Shown piece after piece: positions 29,801-39,792 of a stretch of DNA of 64,000 nt. Location of the stretch: positions 109,772 to 173,771 of the forward strand of contig RZYM01000003.1 of the NCBI GenBank assembly GCA_009930305.1, given 5' to 3'. Numbering within the stretch: the first letter of the stretch is position 1; each line of letters begins with the position of its first letter. Under the pieces are notes generated by a model. That model did no database searches and had not been told where the DNA came from. It saw nothing but the letters and a program-made list of their open reading frames with translations. This DNA comes from Bacteroidia bacterium. GTDB lineage: Bacteria; Bacteroidota; Bacteroidia; Bacteroidales; Paludibacteraceae. The translations under genes were made by a program, and so were the position numbers.

Positions 29801-30337
29801 TTAATAATTTTTTTTATGTATAGACTTTACAATACCTGCAATAGGCAATCCAAATAATACACCTACAACAGAATATATCCATATCGATTGTACTGCAATT
29901 TGCGATGCTGTAGGCGTTCCAAATTCAACAATCATTTCTTTATATGGAGCAATCTGTGGCATTTCTGCCAAAATTGCATCTATATTTGTAATAAGTTCAG
30001 CAAACTGTAAAGATAAATAGTCAGGTTGTATAAAGCGATAAAAAATGTATTGTACTACAACTAAGAATAATGATGCGAAAAAAAACATAAAGAAACAGAA
30101 ACGGAATAATGTGCCAAATGTTATATCTTCAATTTTAGATTGTCTTGTAAATCGAAGAGTAAATATATAGGCTATTACTGGAAGTAACATAAATAAAAAC
30201 GACACTACAAATGATCCGGCTACCGAATCAATAGTTAAAACCTCAACTAAAAAACGCACAATTAGGAAAATACCTAAAAAAGCACCATAATACATGGCAG
30301 CGCGATTCGTAATAGCTCGTATCTGTATTTTTTCCAT
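29801..30337 (-). CDS. DUF4199 membrane protein
   Basis: The 178-residue protein has four hydrophobic segments and the family pattern (AMYYGAFLGIFLIVRFLVEVL, YIFTLRFTRQSKIEDITFGTLFRF, WIYSVVGVLFGLPIAGIVKS). DUF4199 is widespread in Bacteroidota and often precedes a GT2 gene. Function unknown. It is the first gene of a five-gene operon and has a full two-part promoter. Confidence 0.85.
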   Translation of the reverse strand: MEKIQIRAITNRAAMYYGAFLGIFLIVRFLVEVLTIDSVAGSFVVSFLFMLLPVIAYIFTLRFTRQSKIEDITFGTLFRFCFFMFFFASLFLVVVQYIFYRFIQPDYLSLQFAELITNIDAILAEMPQIAPYKEMIVEFGTPTASQIAVQSIWIYSVVGVLFGLPIAGIVKSIHKKNY

Positions 30338-30357
30338 CTATCTATCTAATTATCCTA

Positions 30358-30388
30358 CAAAAGTAGCGAATATCGCTTACCTGACAAA
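30358..30388 (-). promoter_or_regulatory. Promoter with -33 TTTG and -7 TACTTTTG
   Basis: On the minus strand TTTG (30388-30385) is followed after 19 bases by TACTTTTG (30365-30358), about 20 bases before the DUF4199 start. This is one of the clearest Bacteroidota promoters in the window. Confidence 0.72.
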
Positions 30389-30449
30389 ACTCTTGTCAAA
30401 AGTTTTAAACAAAAACATTAAGATATTATGTTTTTTGAATTAAATACAC

Positions 30450-30457
30450 TACATTTG
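30450..30457 (+). promoter_or_regulatory. -7 promoter box of the SRP RNA (TACATTTG)
   Basis: TACATTTG ends six bases before the first base of the RNA stem, the expected distance from box to transcription start. Confidence 0.65.
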
Positions 30458-30462
30458 CAAAC

Positions 30463-30558
30463 GGAAAGGTTCTACACGACCAGCTCCCTTCTAATCCCCC
30501 AGGGCTTGACCGCAGCAAGGGTGTGTTGGTTGAGCGGTGCGATGTAGATCGCCTTTCC
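30463..30558 (+). ncRNA. ffs: Signal recognition particle RNA (small bacterial type)
   Basis: A roughly 96-base transcript forms one long hairpin: GGAAAGG (30463-30469) pairs with CCTTTCC (30552-30558) and TCTACA pairs with TGTAGA further in. The tip contains the SRP Ffh-binding pattern CCCCCAGGGC ... GCAGCAAGGG. A T run follows the last stem. The tip loop reads TTGACC between GC and GC rather than the usual GGAA-type loop. Size, fold and conserved bases fit the short SRP RNA. Confidence 0.82.
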
Positions 30559-30592
30559 TTTTTTATATAAAATATTCAAAACCTTATACATC

Positions 30593-31015
30593 ATGGCAAA
30601 ACCGGAAGAATTAAACTACACTCCATCGCACAATATTATTGCAGGTGGTACTTTGATTAAAGGTGAAATTACCACAGAAGGCGATTTTAGAATAGACGGA
30701 ACAATAGATGGTATTATCACTTCAAAGGGTAAAATAATTATCGGCGATAAAGGCAAATTTATAGGCAAAATCAAAGCTGCAAATGTTGATGTAATGGGAG
30801 TTGTTAAAGGCGAGATTTTCGCAGATAACACACTTTCTCTAAAATCAACCGGTAAAATTGAAGGAGATATCCAAACCAATATTTTGATTATTGAACAGAA
30901 TGCCGAATTCAATGGTAGCTGCAGCATGAGTAAGGAACCTCAGAAAGTACAAAATCAGGTTAATACTACTACAAAACCTGATATGATTAACATCACTAAA
31001 CCAGAAAAGAAATAA
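30593..31015 (+). CDS. Bactofilin (polymer-forming cytoskeletal protein)
   Basis: The 140-residue protein has a central bactofilin beta-helix (about residues 12-110) with repeated short strands (NIIAGGTLIKGEITTEGDFR, GIITSKGKIIIGDKGKFIG, DVMGVVKGEIFADNTLSL) and a flexible C terminus. Bactofilins self-assemble into filaments near the membrane and help shape cells. The stop codon TAA overlaps the presumed ATA start of the metallophosphoesterase gene. Confidence 0.92.
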   Translation: MAKPEELNYTPSHNIIAGGTLIKGEITTEGDFRIDGTIDGIITSKGKIIIGDKGKFIGKIKAANVDVMGVVKGEIFADNTLSLKSTGKIEGDIQTNILIIEQNAEFNGSCSMSKEPQKVQNQVNTTTKPDMINITKPEKK

Positions 31016-31509
31016 AACGGATCGGTTTATTATCGGATACGCACGGGTATTGGGATGACCGATACCTGAATTTTTTTGCAGATTGCGATGAAATATGGCA
31101 TGCCGGAGATATTGGCACTGCTGAAGTTTACGAGAAACTTTTATTATCAAAACCTGTAAAGGCTGTTTATGGAAATGCAGATGGACAGTACTTCAGACAA
31201 AGAATTAAACAGGATGCAATTTTCGAAATTGAGAATGTAAAAGTTCTAATTACCCACATCGGAGGATATCCTGACAAATATGCGCCTGGCATTACTGAAA
31301 AATTGAGAACAAACAAAATAAAGCTATTTATTTCAGGCCATTCGCACATACTCAAAGTAAAGTATGATCCTAAATTTGATTTAATACACATCAACCCCGG
31401 AGCTGCCGGAAGACAAGGATTCCAATTAGTCAGAACACTAGTTAGATTTACGATTGATGGAGATAAACTAAAAGATCTTGAGGTAATGGAGATCCCATTG
31501 TCTAATTAG
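31012..31509 (+). CDS. YfcE/MJ0936-family metallophosphoesterase with an ATA start
   Basis: The frame from 31012 reads (I/M)KRIGLLSDTHGYWDD, then WHAGDIG, VYGNADG, THIGGY and SGHSHI, the complete set of metal-binding motifs of a small (165-residue) calcineurin-like phosphoesterase. No ATG, GTG or TTG occurs in this frame between the upstream stop at 30997 and the TTG at 31303, which lies after most of the domain. The natural start position carries ATA, in the overlap ATAA with the bactofilin stop; an ancestral ATGA overlap with one G-to-A change would explain it. Either ATA is used, or the copy is poorly translated, or the base is an error. Confidence 0.75.
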   Translation: MKRIGLLSDTHGYWDDRYLNFFADCDEIWHAGDIGTAEVYEKLLLSKPVKAVYGNADGQYFRQRIKQDAIFEIENVKVLITHIGGYPDKYAPGITEKLRTNKIKLFISGHSHILKVKYDPKFDLIHINPGAAGRQGFQLVRTLVRFTIDGDKLKDLEVMEIPLSN

Positions 31510-31642
31510 TTCATAACTAACTATTCTTTAAACCTCCATTTGTTGCAATATCTTGTTCAAATTCAAGCAGATTTAGTGATGTTTCAAAATCAGATTTTTA
31601 AGGTTAAACATTAAGTGAAATTTAATAATTATTGTCGCTTTG

Positions 31643-32326
31643 CTAATTGCCAAACCTGTATCCAATACCAGATTCAGTATTTAGCAATCTGGGGGTTGTC
31701 GGATCGTCTTCAATTTTTTTTCGCAACTGTGCAATAAATACCCTTAAATACTGGGTTTGTTCAATATAACCCATTCCCCAGACTTCTTTTAAAATATATT
31801 GATGTGTTAAAACCCTTCCTTCGTTTTTTGTCAATAAGGCTAAAAGAGTATATTCGGTTGAAGTTAGTTTAATCAATTCATTATTTTTTCGTACTGTATG
31901 ATTTGCTAAATCTATGGAAAGTGTTCCAAATTCTACAACTGGATTTTCTGCAATATTCTGGCTTTGACGAATGGCAACCCTAATACGGGCAAGAAGTTCT
32001 CCTGTTCGGAATGGTTTGGTTAGATAATCGTTTGCACCGTTATCAAGGGCTTTAACAATATCCTCTTCCGAATTACGGACAGAAAGTATAATGATTGGTT
32101 TCAGATACCATTCCCGAAGTTTATTAATCACTTCAAGCCCATCTATATCAGGTAAGCCCAGATCGAGGATTATTAGATTGGGTTGGTTGGAAGCAGCAAG
32201 TATTACACCTTCCTTTCCCGTAGAGGCTGCGACGATTTTGAATCCATTAGCAGAGAGTGTTATCTCAAGCAAACGGCGTATTTGTACTTCATCGTCAATT
32301 ATCAAAATGGTATCCTTAACAGTCAT
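31643..32326 (-). CDS. kdpE: Response regulator KdpE
   Basis: The 227-residue OmpR-family regulator has a receiver domain (IIDDEVQIRRLLEITL, phospho-acceptor Asp in LIILDLGLPDIDG, YLTKPF with the conserved Lys) and a winged-helix DNA-binding domain (LTSTEYTLLALLTKNEGRVLTHQYILKEVWG, YLRVFIAQLRKKIEDDP). It abuts kdpD directly and should activate the kdp operon under potassium limitation. A candidate site is at 39793-39809. Confidence 0.95.
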   Translation of the reverse strand: MTVKDTILIIDDEVQIRRLLEITLSANGFKIVAASTGKEGVILAASNQPNLIILDLGLPDIDGLEVINKLREWYLKPIIILSVRNSEEDIVKALDNGANDYLTKPFRTGELLARIRVAIRQSQNIAENPVVEFGTLSIDLANHTVRKNNELIKLTSTEYTLLALLTKNEGRVLTHQYILKEVWGMGYIEQTQYLRVFIAQLRKKIEDDPTTPRLLNTESGIGYRFGN

Positions 32327-35014
32327 TTAATCATGTTTTTTATTTAAAGTGTTAATATCGGAAATTTCTACCGGAATTTTTATTGTAAACAAAGCACCTC
32401 CATTTTGGCGGTTTTCTACAACTACAGTGCCTTTATGTGCTTCAACAAAACCCTTTACAATAGACAATCCTAAACCTGTACCCCCCGCTTTTGCATCTTT
32501 GCCACGATAGAACTTATTGAACACCGAATGAATATCGGTTATAGAAAAACCTGTTCCCCTATCCATCACCTGGATTGTAAGAAAACCGTTATCGCAAAAG
32601 AACTTCACCCTTATCTGACTTCCGGCAGGAGAATGTTGGGTAGCGTTAAGTATAAGGTTATGAATTACCTGTTCCATTAGTTCAAAATCTATGTTAACCA
32701 TAGGCATATTGGATGGAATGATTACAGAAAGTTTAAATGGTTTTAATTCGGTTTGCAAAGAATCGGAAACTATGTTTATGAGGTCGTGAATATCGCACCA
32801 ATCAAGACGTGGAGAAATAAGACCTGATTCGAGCCGTGACATATTCAAAAGGTTTTCGATTAACCTGTTGAGTCGGATTGATGCGGTATTAATTTCATTA
32901 TATAATTTCTTGCGTACTTCTTCTGTATATTCCTGCAAGAGCAAGGTATCGGAAGCACCTAAAATGGTTGCTACCGGGATGCGTAGTTCGTGTGAAAGAG
33001 AATTAAACAGAATTTTATATAATTTTTCGGATTCACTTATGATGTAAGTCTTTTTTGCAGCCTCACGTAACATCTCACGTTCATATTTACTAGTGATTTG
33101 AGGTAAACAAGCCTCCCAAAATTGTTCTTCACCAAAAGTAAATACCCTGTATTGTTTAAAAGCTATGACCCCAATCGTACTGTTATTGCCCATCAACGGG
33201 AAAAATGTATAATCGCTTGAAGGAAGGGTATCGGTATTTTTACCAGCTTTAGTTGAGTTTTTAAATACCCAATTGGCAATACTCCTGTCGTTTTCAGAAA
33301 AGTTATTTGCCGAACTATGTATAGATTGGTATTCGAGTAAACCCGTATCGTTCTTAATGAAAATAAAACAATCGAGTTTAAAGTATTTTTGAATATAATT
33401 TGAAGCAACTTTAGTTACTTCATCTAAGCCATTGATTATGGTAAGGTCTTTAGTGAGTTGATATAAGGCATTTGTCCTTTCTTCACGTAGCCTTATTTTG
33501 AGTTCCTGCCGCCTAACCCGTGAGGTTAAAATCCCATTTAAGAGTGCGATGATAAAAAACATAAGCAACATAAGCACATCTAAGGGGTTATCGATGTGCA
33601 AGGCAAACTGGGGCGGAATAAAGAAAACATCCCAAATAAGAGCACTTAATACAGCAGCAAGTAAAATAGGCCCTGTTCCAAAAAAAAATGCCAAAATCGA
33701 AACAATAAAAAGTAATGCAAACGAAACAGCCTGATAACCTATTAAGTCTTTTACAAAATAACAAAGGATTGAAGAAATAATAACAAAAACACTTACAGTG
33801 AAATACTGTTTGTAACCAGATGTAAACGAAGGTAAAGAAACCTTCTTTTTCAAATTATCTTTTGATTCAATTTCTGCACCAAGAATATAAACATCTATTT
33901 TGCCGCTTAGTCGGATAATCCGATTGACAAAAATATTTTGTCTAAACCTCGAAAAGATATTTTTTCCTCCAGGCTTCCCAATTATAATATGGGTTACATT
34001 TTCATTATATGCAAAATTAACAATTGCTTTTATTAAATCAATATTTGAAATGATTCGCACTTTTATTCCAAGTTGCTTTGCGAGTTTAATATTCTTATCG
34101 AGCTGCTCCCTTTCTTTTTCGCAAAGGATATGATCTGTTTCAACATACAATGCCTGAATCTGGGCACCCATTGAATATGACAGATTTTTTGCCCAACGCA
34201 ACAACCTAGCAGAATAAGGACTAAACCCGATTGCAACCAGTAAATGTAAGCCCGATTTCCAAGGGCCACGTATTCGCTTTTGCTGCATGTAATCATGCAA
34301 TTGCTTATCAACCCTATCGGCTACAATACGCAACGCCATTTCACGCAAAGCGGTTATGTTACCCCTCCTGAAAAAGTTTTCAACAGCTTCTCTTGAACGT
34401 TCGGAGGTGTATACTTTACCTTTGGAAAGTCGTTCCAATAATTCATCGGGAGAAAGGTCAACTAACTCAACTTCATCAGCACTTTCAAAAATTTCATCGG
34501 GCAAAGTTTCACGTACAATTACTCCTGTAATTTGCGCTACGGTTTCGGAGCGACTTTCGAGGTGCTGTACATTTAAGGTTGTATAAACATTGATACCACT
34601 TTCAAGGATTTCTTGAACATCTTGAAATCGTTTTGCATGACGGCTGCCTGGGGCATTTGTATGAGCTAATTCATCGACTAAAACAGTTTGCGGTTTACGA
34701 GCAATAATCGCATCCAAATCCATTTCCTGCAACAGAGTAGATTTGTACTCATACGATTTCCGAGAAATCAATTCAAACCCTTCGACCAGTTTGGCGGTTT
34801 CTATTCGATTATGGGTTTCAATATAGCCAATAATAATTTCGTTGCCTTTAACTTTTTCGGCATGGGCAGTTTGTAACATGGTGTAGGTTTTACCCACACC
34901 GGCACACATACCAAAAAATATTTTCAGCTTACCCCGTTTGCTTTTTTCTTCTTCGTTTATGAGCGAAGCTAAAAGTTCATCGGGATTTGGGCGGTTATCA
35001 TCGAAATTATTCAT
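32327..35014 (-). CDS. kdpD: Sensor histidine kinase KdpD
   Basis: The 895-residue protein has the full KdpD layout: N-terminal sensor domain with Walker A GMCAGVGKTYTML and DELAHTNAPGSRH (about residues 20-230), a universal-stress-protein-like domain (about 250-370), four membrane segments (about 400-500), a GAF-like domain (about 515-640), then the phospho-acceptor His in SHELRIPVATILGAS and an ATPase domain (LILNATQHSPAG, DRGTGFS, GGTGLGLSIVKG). It senses potassium supply and turgor. It overlaps kdpC by four bases and touches kdpE. Confidence 0.96.
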   Translation of the reverse strand: MNNFDDNRPNPDELLASLINEEEKSKRGKLKIFFGMCAGVGKTYTMLQTAHAEKVKGNEIIIGYIETHNRIETAKLVEGFELISRKSYEYKSTLLQEMDLDAIIARKPQTVLVDELAHTNAPGSRHAKRFQDVQEILESGINVYTTLNVQHLESRSETVAQITGVIVRETLPDEIFESADEVELVDLSPDELLERLSKGKVYTSERSREAVENFFRRGNITALREMALRIVADRVDKQLHDYMQQKRIRGPWKSGLHLLVAIGFSPYSARLLRWAKNLSYSMGAQIQALYVETDHILCEKEREQLDKNIKLAKQLGIKVRIISNIDLIKAIVNFAYNENVTHIIIGKPGGKNIFSRFRQNIFVNRIIRLSGKIDVYILGAEIESKDNLKKKVSLPSFTSGYKQYFTVSVFVIISSILCYFVKDLIGYQAVSFALLFIVSILAFFFGTGPILLAAVLSALIWDVFFIPPQFALHIDNPLDVLMLLMFFIIALLNGILTSRVRRQELKIRLREERTNALYQLTKDLTIINGLDEVTKVASNYIQKYFKLDCFIFIKNDTGLLEYQSIHSSANNFSENDRSIANWVFKNSTKAGKNTDTLPSSDYTFFPLMGNNSTIGVIAFKQYRVFTFGEEQFWEACLPQITSKYEREMLREAAKKTYIISESEKLYKILFNSLSHELRIPVATILGASDTLLLQEYTEEVRKKLYNEINTASIRLNRLIENLLNMSRLESGLISPRLDWCDIHDLINIVSDSLQTELKPFKLSVIIPSNMPMVNIDFELMEQVIHNLILNATQHSPAGSQIRVKFFCDNGFLTIQVMDRGTGFSITDIHSVFNKFYRGKDAKAGGTGLGLSIVKGFVEAHKGTVVVENRQNGGALFTIKIPVEISDINTLNKKHD

Positions 35015-35592
35015 TTTATTTTATCAGCCTCAAAATTAAGCAATAAAACATTTACTCGTTCTTCACCAAGTATTAAAAATTGAGGTGATTCAGTTAGACT
35101 ATTCACACATTCAATCAAATTCAGTTTTTCACTACCATTAAAGTTTCGAGCCTTGGCTATCCTGTTTATTTGCAATAGTGCCGCTTGCTTTGAGATATGA
35201 GGGTCGAGACCGCTTGCCGATGCAAAAAGCATTTCAGCCGGAATTTGAGTTAAACTATTCAATTGATTGAACTCAATGAAATACTGTCTCCTTTCATCTA
35301 CTTGTTGTTTTAATTTTGAATTTGTTAAACCATAATTTGAACCACCAGAATGCAGCGGATTATATGAAATTGCAGAAGGACGGGAAGTAAAATAGATTGT
35401 TGAGTCAAATTGTTGCCCGATAAGTTCACTCCCGATTATTTTATTATCTTTTATTAACATGCTCCCGTTTGCTTTTGAGGGGAACACAAGTTGAGCAAAC
35501 CCTGTAATAAAAAGCGGATAAATGACACCTGTTAAAACAGTAAAAAACAGGAAAATTTTTAGAGATGTTATAATTGTTTTCATTCTTTTCAT
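35011..35592 (-). CDS. kdpC: Potassium-transporting ATPase subunit KdpC
   Basis: The 193-residue protein has one N-terminal membrane segment (about residues 10-30), PLFITGFAQLVFPSKANGSM, the serine-rich substrate region with IYFTSRPSAISYNPLHSGGSN and the family signature ASGLDPHISKQAALLQINRIA. KdpC stabilises the KdpFABC complex and aids ATP binding by KdpB. A 204-bp gap without a recognisable gene separates it from kdpB. Confidence 0.95.
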   Translation of the reverse strand: MKRMKTIITSLKIFLFFTVLTGVIYPLFITGFAQLVFPSKANGSMLIKDNKIIGSELIGQQFDSTIYFTSRPSAISYNPLHSGGSNYGLTNSKLKQQVDERRQYFIEFNQLNSLTQIPAEMLFASASGLDPHISKQAALLQINRIAKARNFNGSEKLNLIECVNSLTESPQFLILGEERVNVLLLNFEADKIK

Positions 35593-35796
35593 TCTTTTAT
35601 TCTTTTATTCTTTTAGTGGAATTGAAATATTGTATCATATCATTCAAACTTTTAATTAAAAAATCGAGTTCGAAAATTTTACCTAATTAAATTAGTATCA
35701 AATCCCTGTCAACTTCTTTGTTTAAGGTCTCTACTTATCTCATTTACCTTTCTGTGGATGAGATTTTCCTTTAGATTAATTATAAGATGTTCCATA
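35593..35796. other. Gene-free gap between kdpB and kdpC
   Basis: This 204-bp stretch interrupts an otherwise tight operon. It starts with four near-tandem copies of ATTCTTTT (35594-35625). The minus strand has short open stretches (one begins MEHLIINLKENLIHRK at about 35793) broken by stops. It may be the remains of a small gene, but I could not identify one. Confidence 0.4.
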
Positions 35797-37875
35797 CTAT
35801 AAATTAATTAAAAGGTCAATGATTTTAATTCCAACGAATGGTGCAATTAGACCACCTAATCCAAAAATCAATAAATTACGGGTTAAAGCGGTATTAGCTG
35901 AAACAGGACGATAACGGACACCTTTTAAAGCCAAAGGGACTAAAAAAATAATGATAATAGCATTAAAAATTACTGCACTTAGGATTGCGCTTTGAGGCGA
36001 ACCAAGGTTCATTACATTTAGTGCCGAAAGAGGTCCTATTCCTGAACTATTTGAATAGAGTGCAATAGCAATGGCCGGAATTATAGCAAAATACTTGGCA
36101 ACATCGTTGGCAATACTAAAAGTAGTGAGCGAGCCACGGGTCATAAGTAACTGTTTGCCAACCTCTACCACTTCAATTAATTTGGTTGGGTTACTATCAA
36201 GGTCAACCATATTTCCGGCTTCACGGGCTGCCTGAGTACCTGAGTTCATAGCAATTCCTATATCGGCTTGAGCAAGTGCAGGTGCATCGTTGGTGCCATC
36301 ACCAATCATACCAACCAAATGTCCGTTTGCCTGTTCTTCCCGGATGCGACGCAATTTATCTTCGGGTTTTGCCTCAGCCATAAAATCATCAACACCAGCT
36401 TCTGCGGCAATGGCAGCAGCAGTTAAAGCATTATCGCCAGTAATCATTACGGTTTTAATACCCATTTTGCGCAACTCTGAAAAACGTTGTTTAATACCTC
36501 CTTTTACAATATCTTTAAGATGAATAACTCCCAACACTTTATTGTCTTCCGCAACTACAAGGGGCGTAGCCCCTTGGCGTGCTAATTCGGCAACTATATC
36601 CTGAACTTTTTGAGGGTAAAAACCATTGTTATTTTGTACAAATGAGCGCATGGCTTCCGATGAACCTTTCCGAATTTGATGCATCTTTCCATCATCGATT
36701 TTTATGTCAACTCCACTCATTCGTGATTGTGCAGTAAAGGGAATAAAAGTAGCATTCATTTCATGCACTTCTCTACCACGAATATTAAATTTTTCTTTTG
36801 CAAGTATCACTATTGAGCGACCTTCAGGTGTTTCGTCCGATAATGAAGACAACTGTGCGGCATTGGCAAGTTCCTCAACCGATACACCTTCGGCTGGTAT
36901 AAAATCGGTTGCCATACGGTTACCAAGTGTGATAGTCCCCGTTTTGTCGAGTAAAAGTACATCCACATCTCCGGCAGCTTCAATAGCACGCCCACTTGTA
37001 GCAATTACATTACGTTGTAAAAGCCTGTCCATTCCGCTAATACCAATTGCACTAAGTAAACCACCAATTGTTGTAGGAATCAAACATACCAACAAAGCTA
37101 TTAGTACAGGAATAGTTAAGTTTTGAGACATTGGTAAACCCGAAGATTTAAGGCTGTAAGAAAAAAATGCAGGAAGTGTAACAACTACAAGAAGAAATAT
37201 GATTGATAAACCAGAAAGTAAAATTGAAAGAGCTATTTCATTGGGTGTTTTTTGTCGTTTTGCACCTTCAACCAAAGCAATCATACGATCGATAAAAGTA
37301 TTGCCCGGTTCTGTGGTAATGCGAATTAAAATTCGATCACTAATTACTTTTGTACCACCGGTAACTGCAGAACGGTCGCCACCACTCTCGCGGATAACTG
37401 GGGCTGATTCGCCCGTAATTGCCGATTCGTCAACACTTGCAACTCCTTCAATAACTTCACCATCAGAAGGAATAACATCTCCGGCTTCGCAAATAACGAT
37501 GTCGCCTTTTTTAAGTTCGGTTGCAAATACTGAAACTTCTTGTTTACCCTCCAATTTACGAGCTTTCGTTTGTGTACGGTTTTTTCGTAAGCTATCGGCT
37601 TGAGCTTTACCTCTGCCTTCGGCTATTGCCTCAGAAAAATTGGCAAACAACACGGTAAACCAAAGCCATATTGCTATTTGAAAATTGAATAATGAAAAAC
37701 AACCCTGAAAAATCTCGATAAAAACTATAATGGTTGTAAGAAGCGAACCAATTGCCACAATAAAAATGACAGGATTTTTAACTAATAAAGCAGGGTTTAA
37801 TTTTATAAAACTGTCCTTGACAGCCTGTAACAATATTGCTTTATTGAAAATTCTTGTATTATGTTTCACACTCAT
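35797..37875 (-). CDS. kdpB: Potassium-transporting ATPase subunit KdpB
   Basis: The 692-residue P-type ATPase has all core motifs: TGES in [10 protein letters not shown] (A domain), the phosphorylation site [11 protein letters not shown] (about residue 312), and the hinge [21 protein letters not shown] (about residue 520), with seven or so membrane segments. It hydrolyses ATP to drive potassium uptake through KdpA. It follows kdpA after 12 bases. Confidence 0.97.
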   Translation of the reverse strand: MSVKHNTRIFNKAILLQAVKDSFIKLNPALLVKNPVIFIVAIGSLLTTIIVFIEIFQGCFSLFNFQIAIWLWFTVLFANFSEAIAEGRGKAQADSLRKNRTQTKARKLEGKQEVSVFATELKKGDIVICEAGDVIPSDGEVIEGVASVDESAITGESAPVIRESGGDRSAVTGGTKVISDRILIRITTEPGNTFIDRMIALVEGAKRQKTPNEIALSILLSGLSIIFLLVVVTLPAFFSYSLKSSGLPMSQNLTIPVLIALLVCLIPTTIGGLLSAIGISGMDRLLQRNVIATSGRAIEAAGDVDVLLLDKTGTITLGNRMATDFIPAEGVSVEELANAAQLSSLSDETPEGRSIVILAKEKFNIRGREVHEMNATFIPFTAQSRMSGVDIKIDDGKMHQIRKGSSEAMRSFVQNNNGFYPQKVQDIVAELARQGATPLVVAEDNKVLGVIHLKDIVKGGIKQRFSELRKMGIKTVMITGDNALTAAAIAAEAGVDDFMAEAKPEDKLRRIREEQANGHLVGMIGDGTNDAPALAQADIGIAMNSGTQAAREAGNMVDLDSNPTKLIEVVEVGKQLLMTRGSLTTFSIANDVAKYFAIIPAIAIALYSNSSGIGPLSALNVMNLGSPQSAILSAVIFNAIIIIFLVPLALKGVRYRPVSANTALTRNLLIFGLGGLIAPFVGIKIIDLLINL

Positions 37876-37887
37876 TGTTTTTAGAAA

Positions 37888-39579
37888 TTAAAATGTTATT
37901 CCTCTACTCATTAGTAAATGCTCAATTACAGGACCAAGCGATAAGGCTGGAAAAAATGTTAGCCCTCCAACAATAAGGATTATCGCTATCAATAAGCCAA
38001 TGAACAACCAATTATCAGTACGAAAAGTTCCTGCCGATGGTGGCGTAATTTTCTTTTTTGCCATGTTTCCGGCAATTGCAAGCACTGGAATGATAACACC
38101 AAAACGACCGATTAACATACCCAAACCTAAGGTTAGGTTATAAAAAAGCGTGTTGGCATTTAATCCGGCAAATGCACTGCCGTTGTTTCCGGCGGCAGAA
38201 CTGTATGCATAAAGAATTTCGGAAAAACCATGTGCGCCAGAATTATTAAGGCTTGACAGTCCGACATTACTTACCGAAGCCCAAGCAGTGAAGATTAGTA
38301 TTACAAAGCTTGGAGCAAGAATGGCTATGATTGCCATTTTTACCTCAAAAGCTTCTATCTTTTTACCTAAATACTCGGGTGAACGACCAACCATGAGTCC
38401 GGCAATAAATACGGTAAGGATTATAAATATTATCATTCCGTATAATCCGGCACCTACACCACCGAAAATAATTTCGCCCAACATAATATTAATCATTGCT
38501 ACCATTCCGGCTAATGGAGACAGACTGTCGTGCATAGCATTTACTGAACCGTTTGATGCTGCACTGGTTAAGGTTGACCAAAGAACGCTGTTTGTAATCC
38601 CGAAACGGGTTTCCTTGCCCTCCATCAACGACAAATGCCCGAAAATATGAGTTGAAGAATACTCGGCGTATAGCGAAATGCTTAATCCGGTAATTAGTAA
38701 AATAATCATAACCGAAAAAATTGTCCACCCTTGACGAACTGAACCAACCATTTTGCCATAGGTATAGGTCAATGCAGCCGGAATAAGCAGAATAAATAAC
38801 ATTTCAAGAAAATTACTGAATGGCGTTGGGTTTTCGAAAGGATGTGCGCTGTTTGAATTAAAAAAACCACCTCCATTTGTTCCAATTTGCTTAATTGCAA
38901 TTTGCGAAGCAACTGGCCCCATTGGTATAATCTGTTGAGTTCCTTGCAATGTCTGCACGGTTTCATAGGTTTTGAAATTTTGTACTACACCCTGACCTAC
39001 TAACACAATTGCTAAAAGGATTGACAAAGGTAAAAGCACATACAAAATCGAACGTGTTATATCTGTCCAAAAATTCCCAAGCTTATCTGTGGTTTTGCGT
39101 GAAATACCTCTGATAACAGCTAATAAAACGGCTATGCCCGTTGCTGCACTTACAAAGTTCTGCACGGTTAGCCCAATCATTTGTACAAAATAACTTAGCG
39201 TTGTTTCTCCTGCGTAACCTTGCCAATTGGTATTGGTTACAAAACTTACTGAGGTATTAAAGGCTGAATGCCAAGAAACATTATCTAAATTGGCGGGGTT
39301 TAAAGGTAAATAAGCCTGAAATAGTTGGATTAGTAATACAAAAACGAATCCAACGAAATTAAACATGAGCAAACTAAAAGCGAATGACTTCCAGTTTGTT
39401 TCTTCATCGGGGTTTACACCTATGAAACGGTAAGTCAACCTTTCAAGCCAACCGAAAACAGGGAGCATAAAATGCTTGCTACCAGTAAATACCTTGCTCA
39501 TATATTTGCCTAAGATGGGCGTAAATCCAATTAATAGGGCAAAGAACAAAATTACCTGAATTACATCGAGTGTTGTCAT
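37888..39579 (-). CDS. kdpA: Potassium-transporting ATPase subunit KdpA
   Basis: The 563-residue membrane protein has about ten membrane segments and four selectivity-filter-like loops: FVTNTNWQGYAGE, IGTNGGGFFNSNSAHPFENP, TSAASNGSVNAMHDS and SSAAGNNGSAFAGL, the expected fourfold arrangement of the KdpA channel. It binds and passes K+ for the KdpB ATPase. It lies three bases after kdpF. Confidence 0.97.
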   Translation of the reverse strand: MTTLDVIQVILFFALLIGFTPILGKYMSKVFTGSKHFMLPVFGWLERLTYRFIGVNPDEETNWKSFAFSLLMFNFVGFVFVLLIQLFQAYLPLNPANLDNVSWHSAFNTSVSFVTNTNWQGYAGETTLSYFVQMIGLTVQNFVSAATGIAVLLAVIRGISRKTTDKLGNFWTDITRSILYVLLPLSILLAIVLVGQGVVQNFKTYETVQTLQGTQQIIPMGPVASQIAIKQIGTNGGGFFNSNSAHPFENPTPFSNFLEMLFILLIPAALTYTYGKMVGSVRQGWTIFSVMIILLITGLSISLYAEYSSTHIFGHLSLMEGKETRFGITNSVLWSTLTSAASNGSVNAMHDSLSPLAGMVAMINIMLGEIIFGGVGAGLYGMIIFIILTVFIAGLMVGRSPEYLGKKIEAFEVKMAIIAILAPSFVILIFTAWASVSNVGLSSLNNSGAHGFSEILYAYSSAAGNNGSAFAGLNANTLFYNLTLGLGMLIGRFGVIIPVLAIAGNMAKKKITPPSAGTFRTDNWLFIGLLIAIILIVGGLTFFPALSLGPVIEHLLMSRGITF

Positions 39580-39582
39580 CGT

Positions 39583-39720
39583 TTAAAATTTTTCAGGTTT
39601 AACAAGCGAAAAAAGAAGGTAACCCAAAATAAACAGAGCGATTACAGCCCCAACCACATAACTTGTCGAGTTATTCATCTCAAGAGTTTTGGTTACTACC
39701 AATAAAATTGTTGCGTTCAT
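39583..39720 (-). CDS. kdpF: Small subunit KdpF
   Basis: A 45-residue frame, MNATILLVVTKTLEMNNSTS then YVVGAVIALFILGYLLFSLV and KPEKF, lies three bases upstream of kdpA. A single membrane helix ending in a basic Lys-Pro segment is typical of KdpF, and an internal start at 39678 would give a 31-residue form close to the usual size. KdpF stabilises the complex. The ATG at 39720 is also possible. The gene is easily missed because of its size. Confidence 0.85.
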   Translation of the reverse strand: MNATILLVVTKTLEMNNSTSYVVGAVIALFILGYLLFSLVKPEKF

Positions 39721-39792
39721 ATCTAATCATTTTACCACGATACAAAGTTGCAACGAAACTTATAAGAGTTTTGTAATGATTTATCGGATGGG

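Noticed and set aside
35593..35796. A four-helix-bundle gene between kdpC and kdpB.
   Set aside because: Such genes can sit in kdp operons, but I found only short pieces broken by stops and no convincing match, so I list the gap without naming a gene.
36704..37126. Open frames antisense to kdpB (also 37199-37603).
   Set aside because: Ser/Thr/Pro-rich shadow translations of the ATPase coding strand without a domain or promoter.
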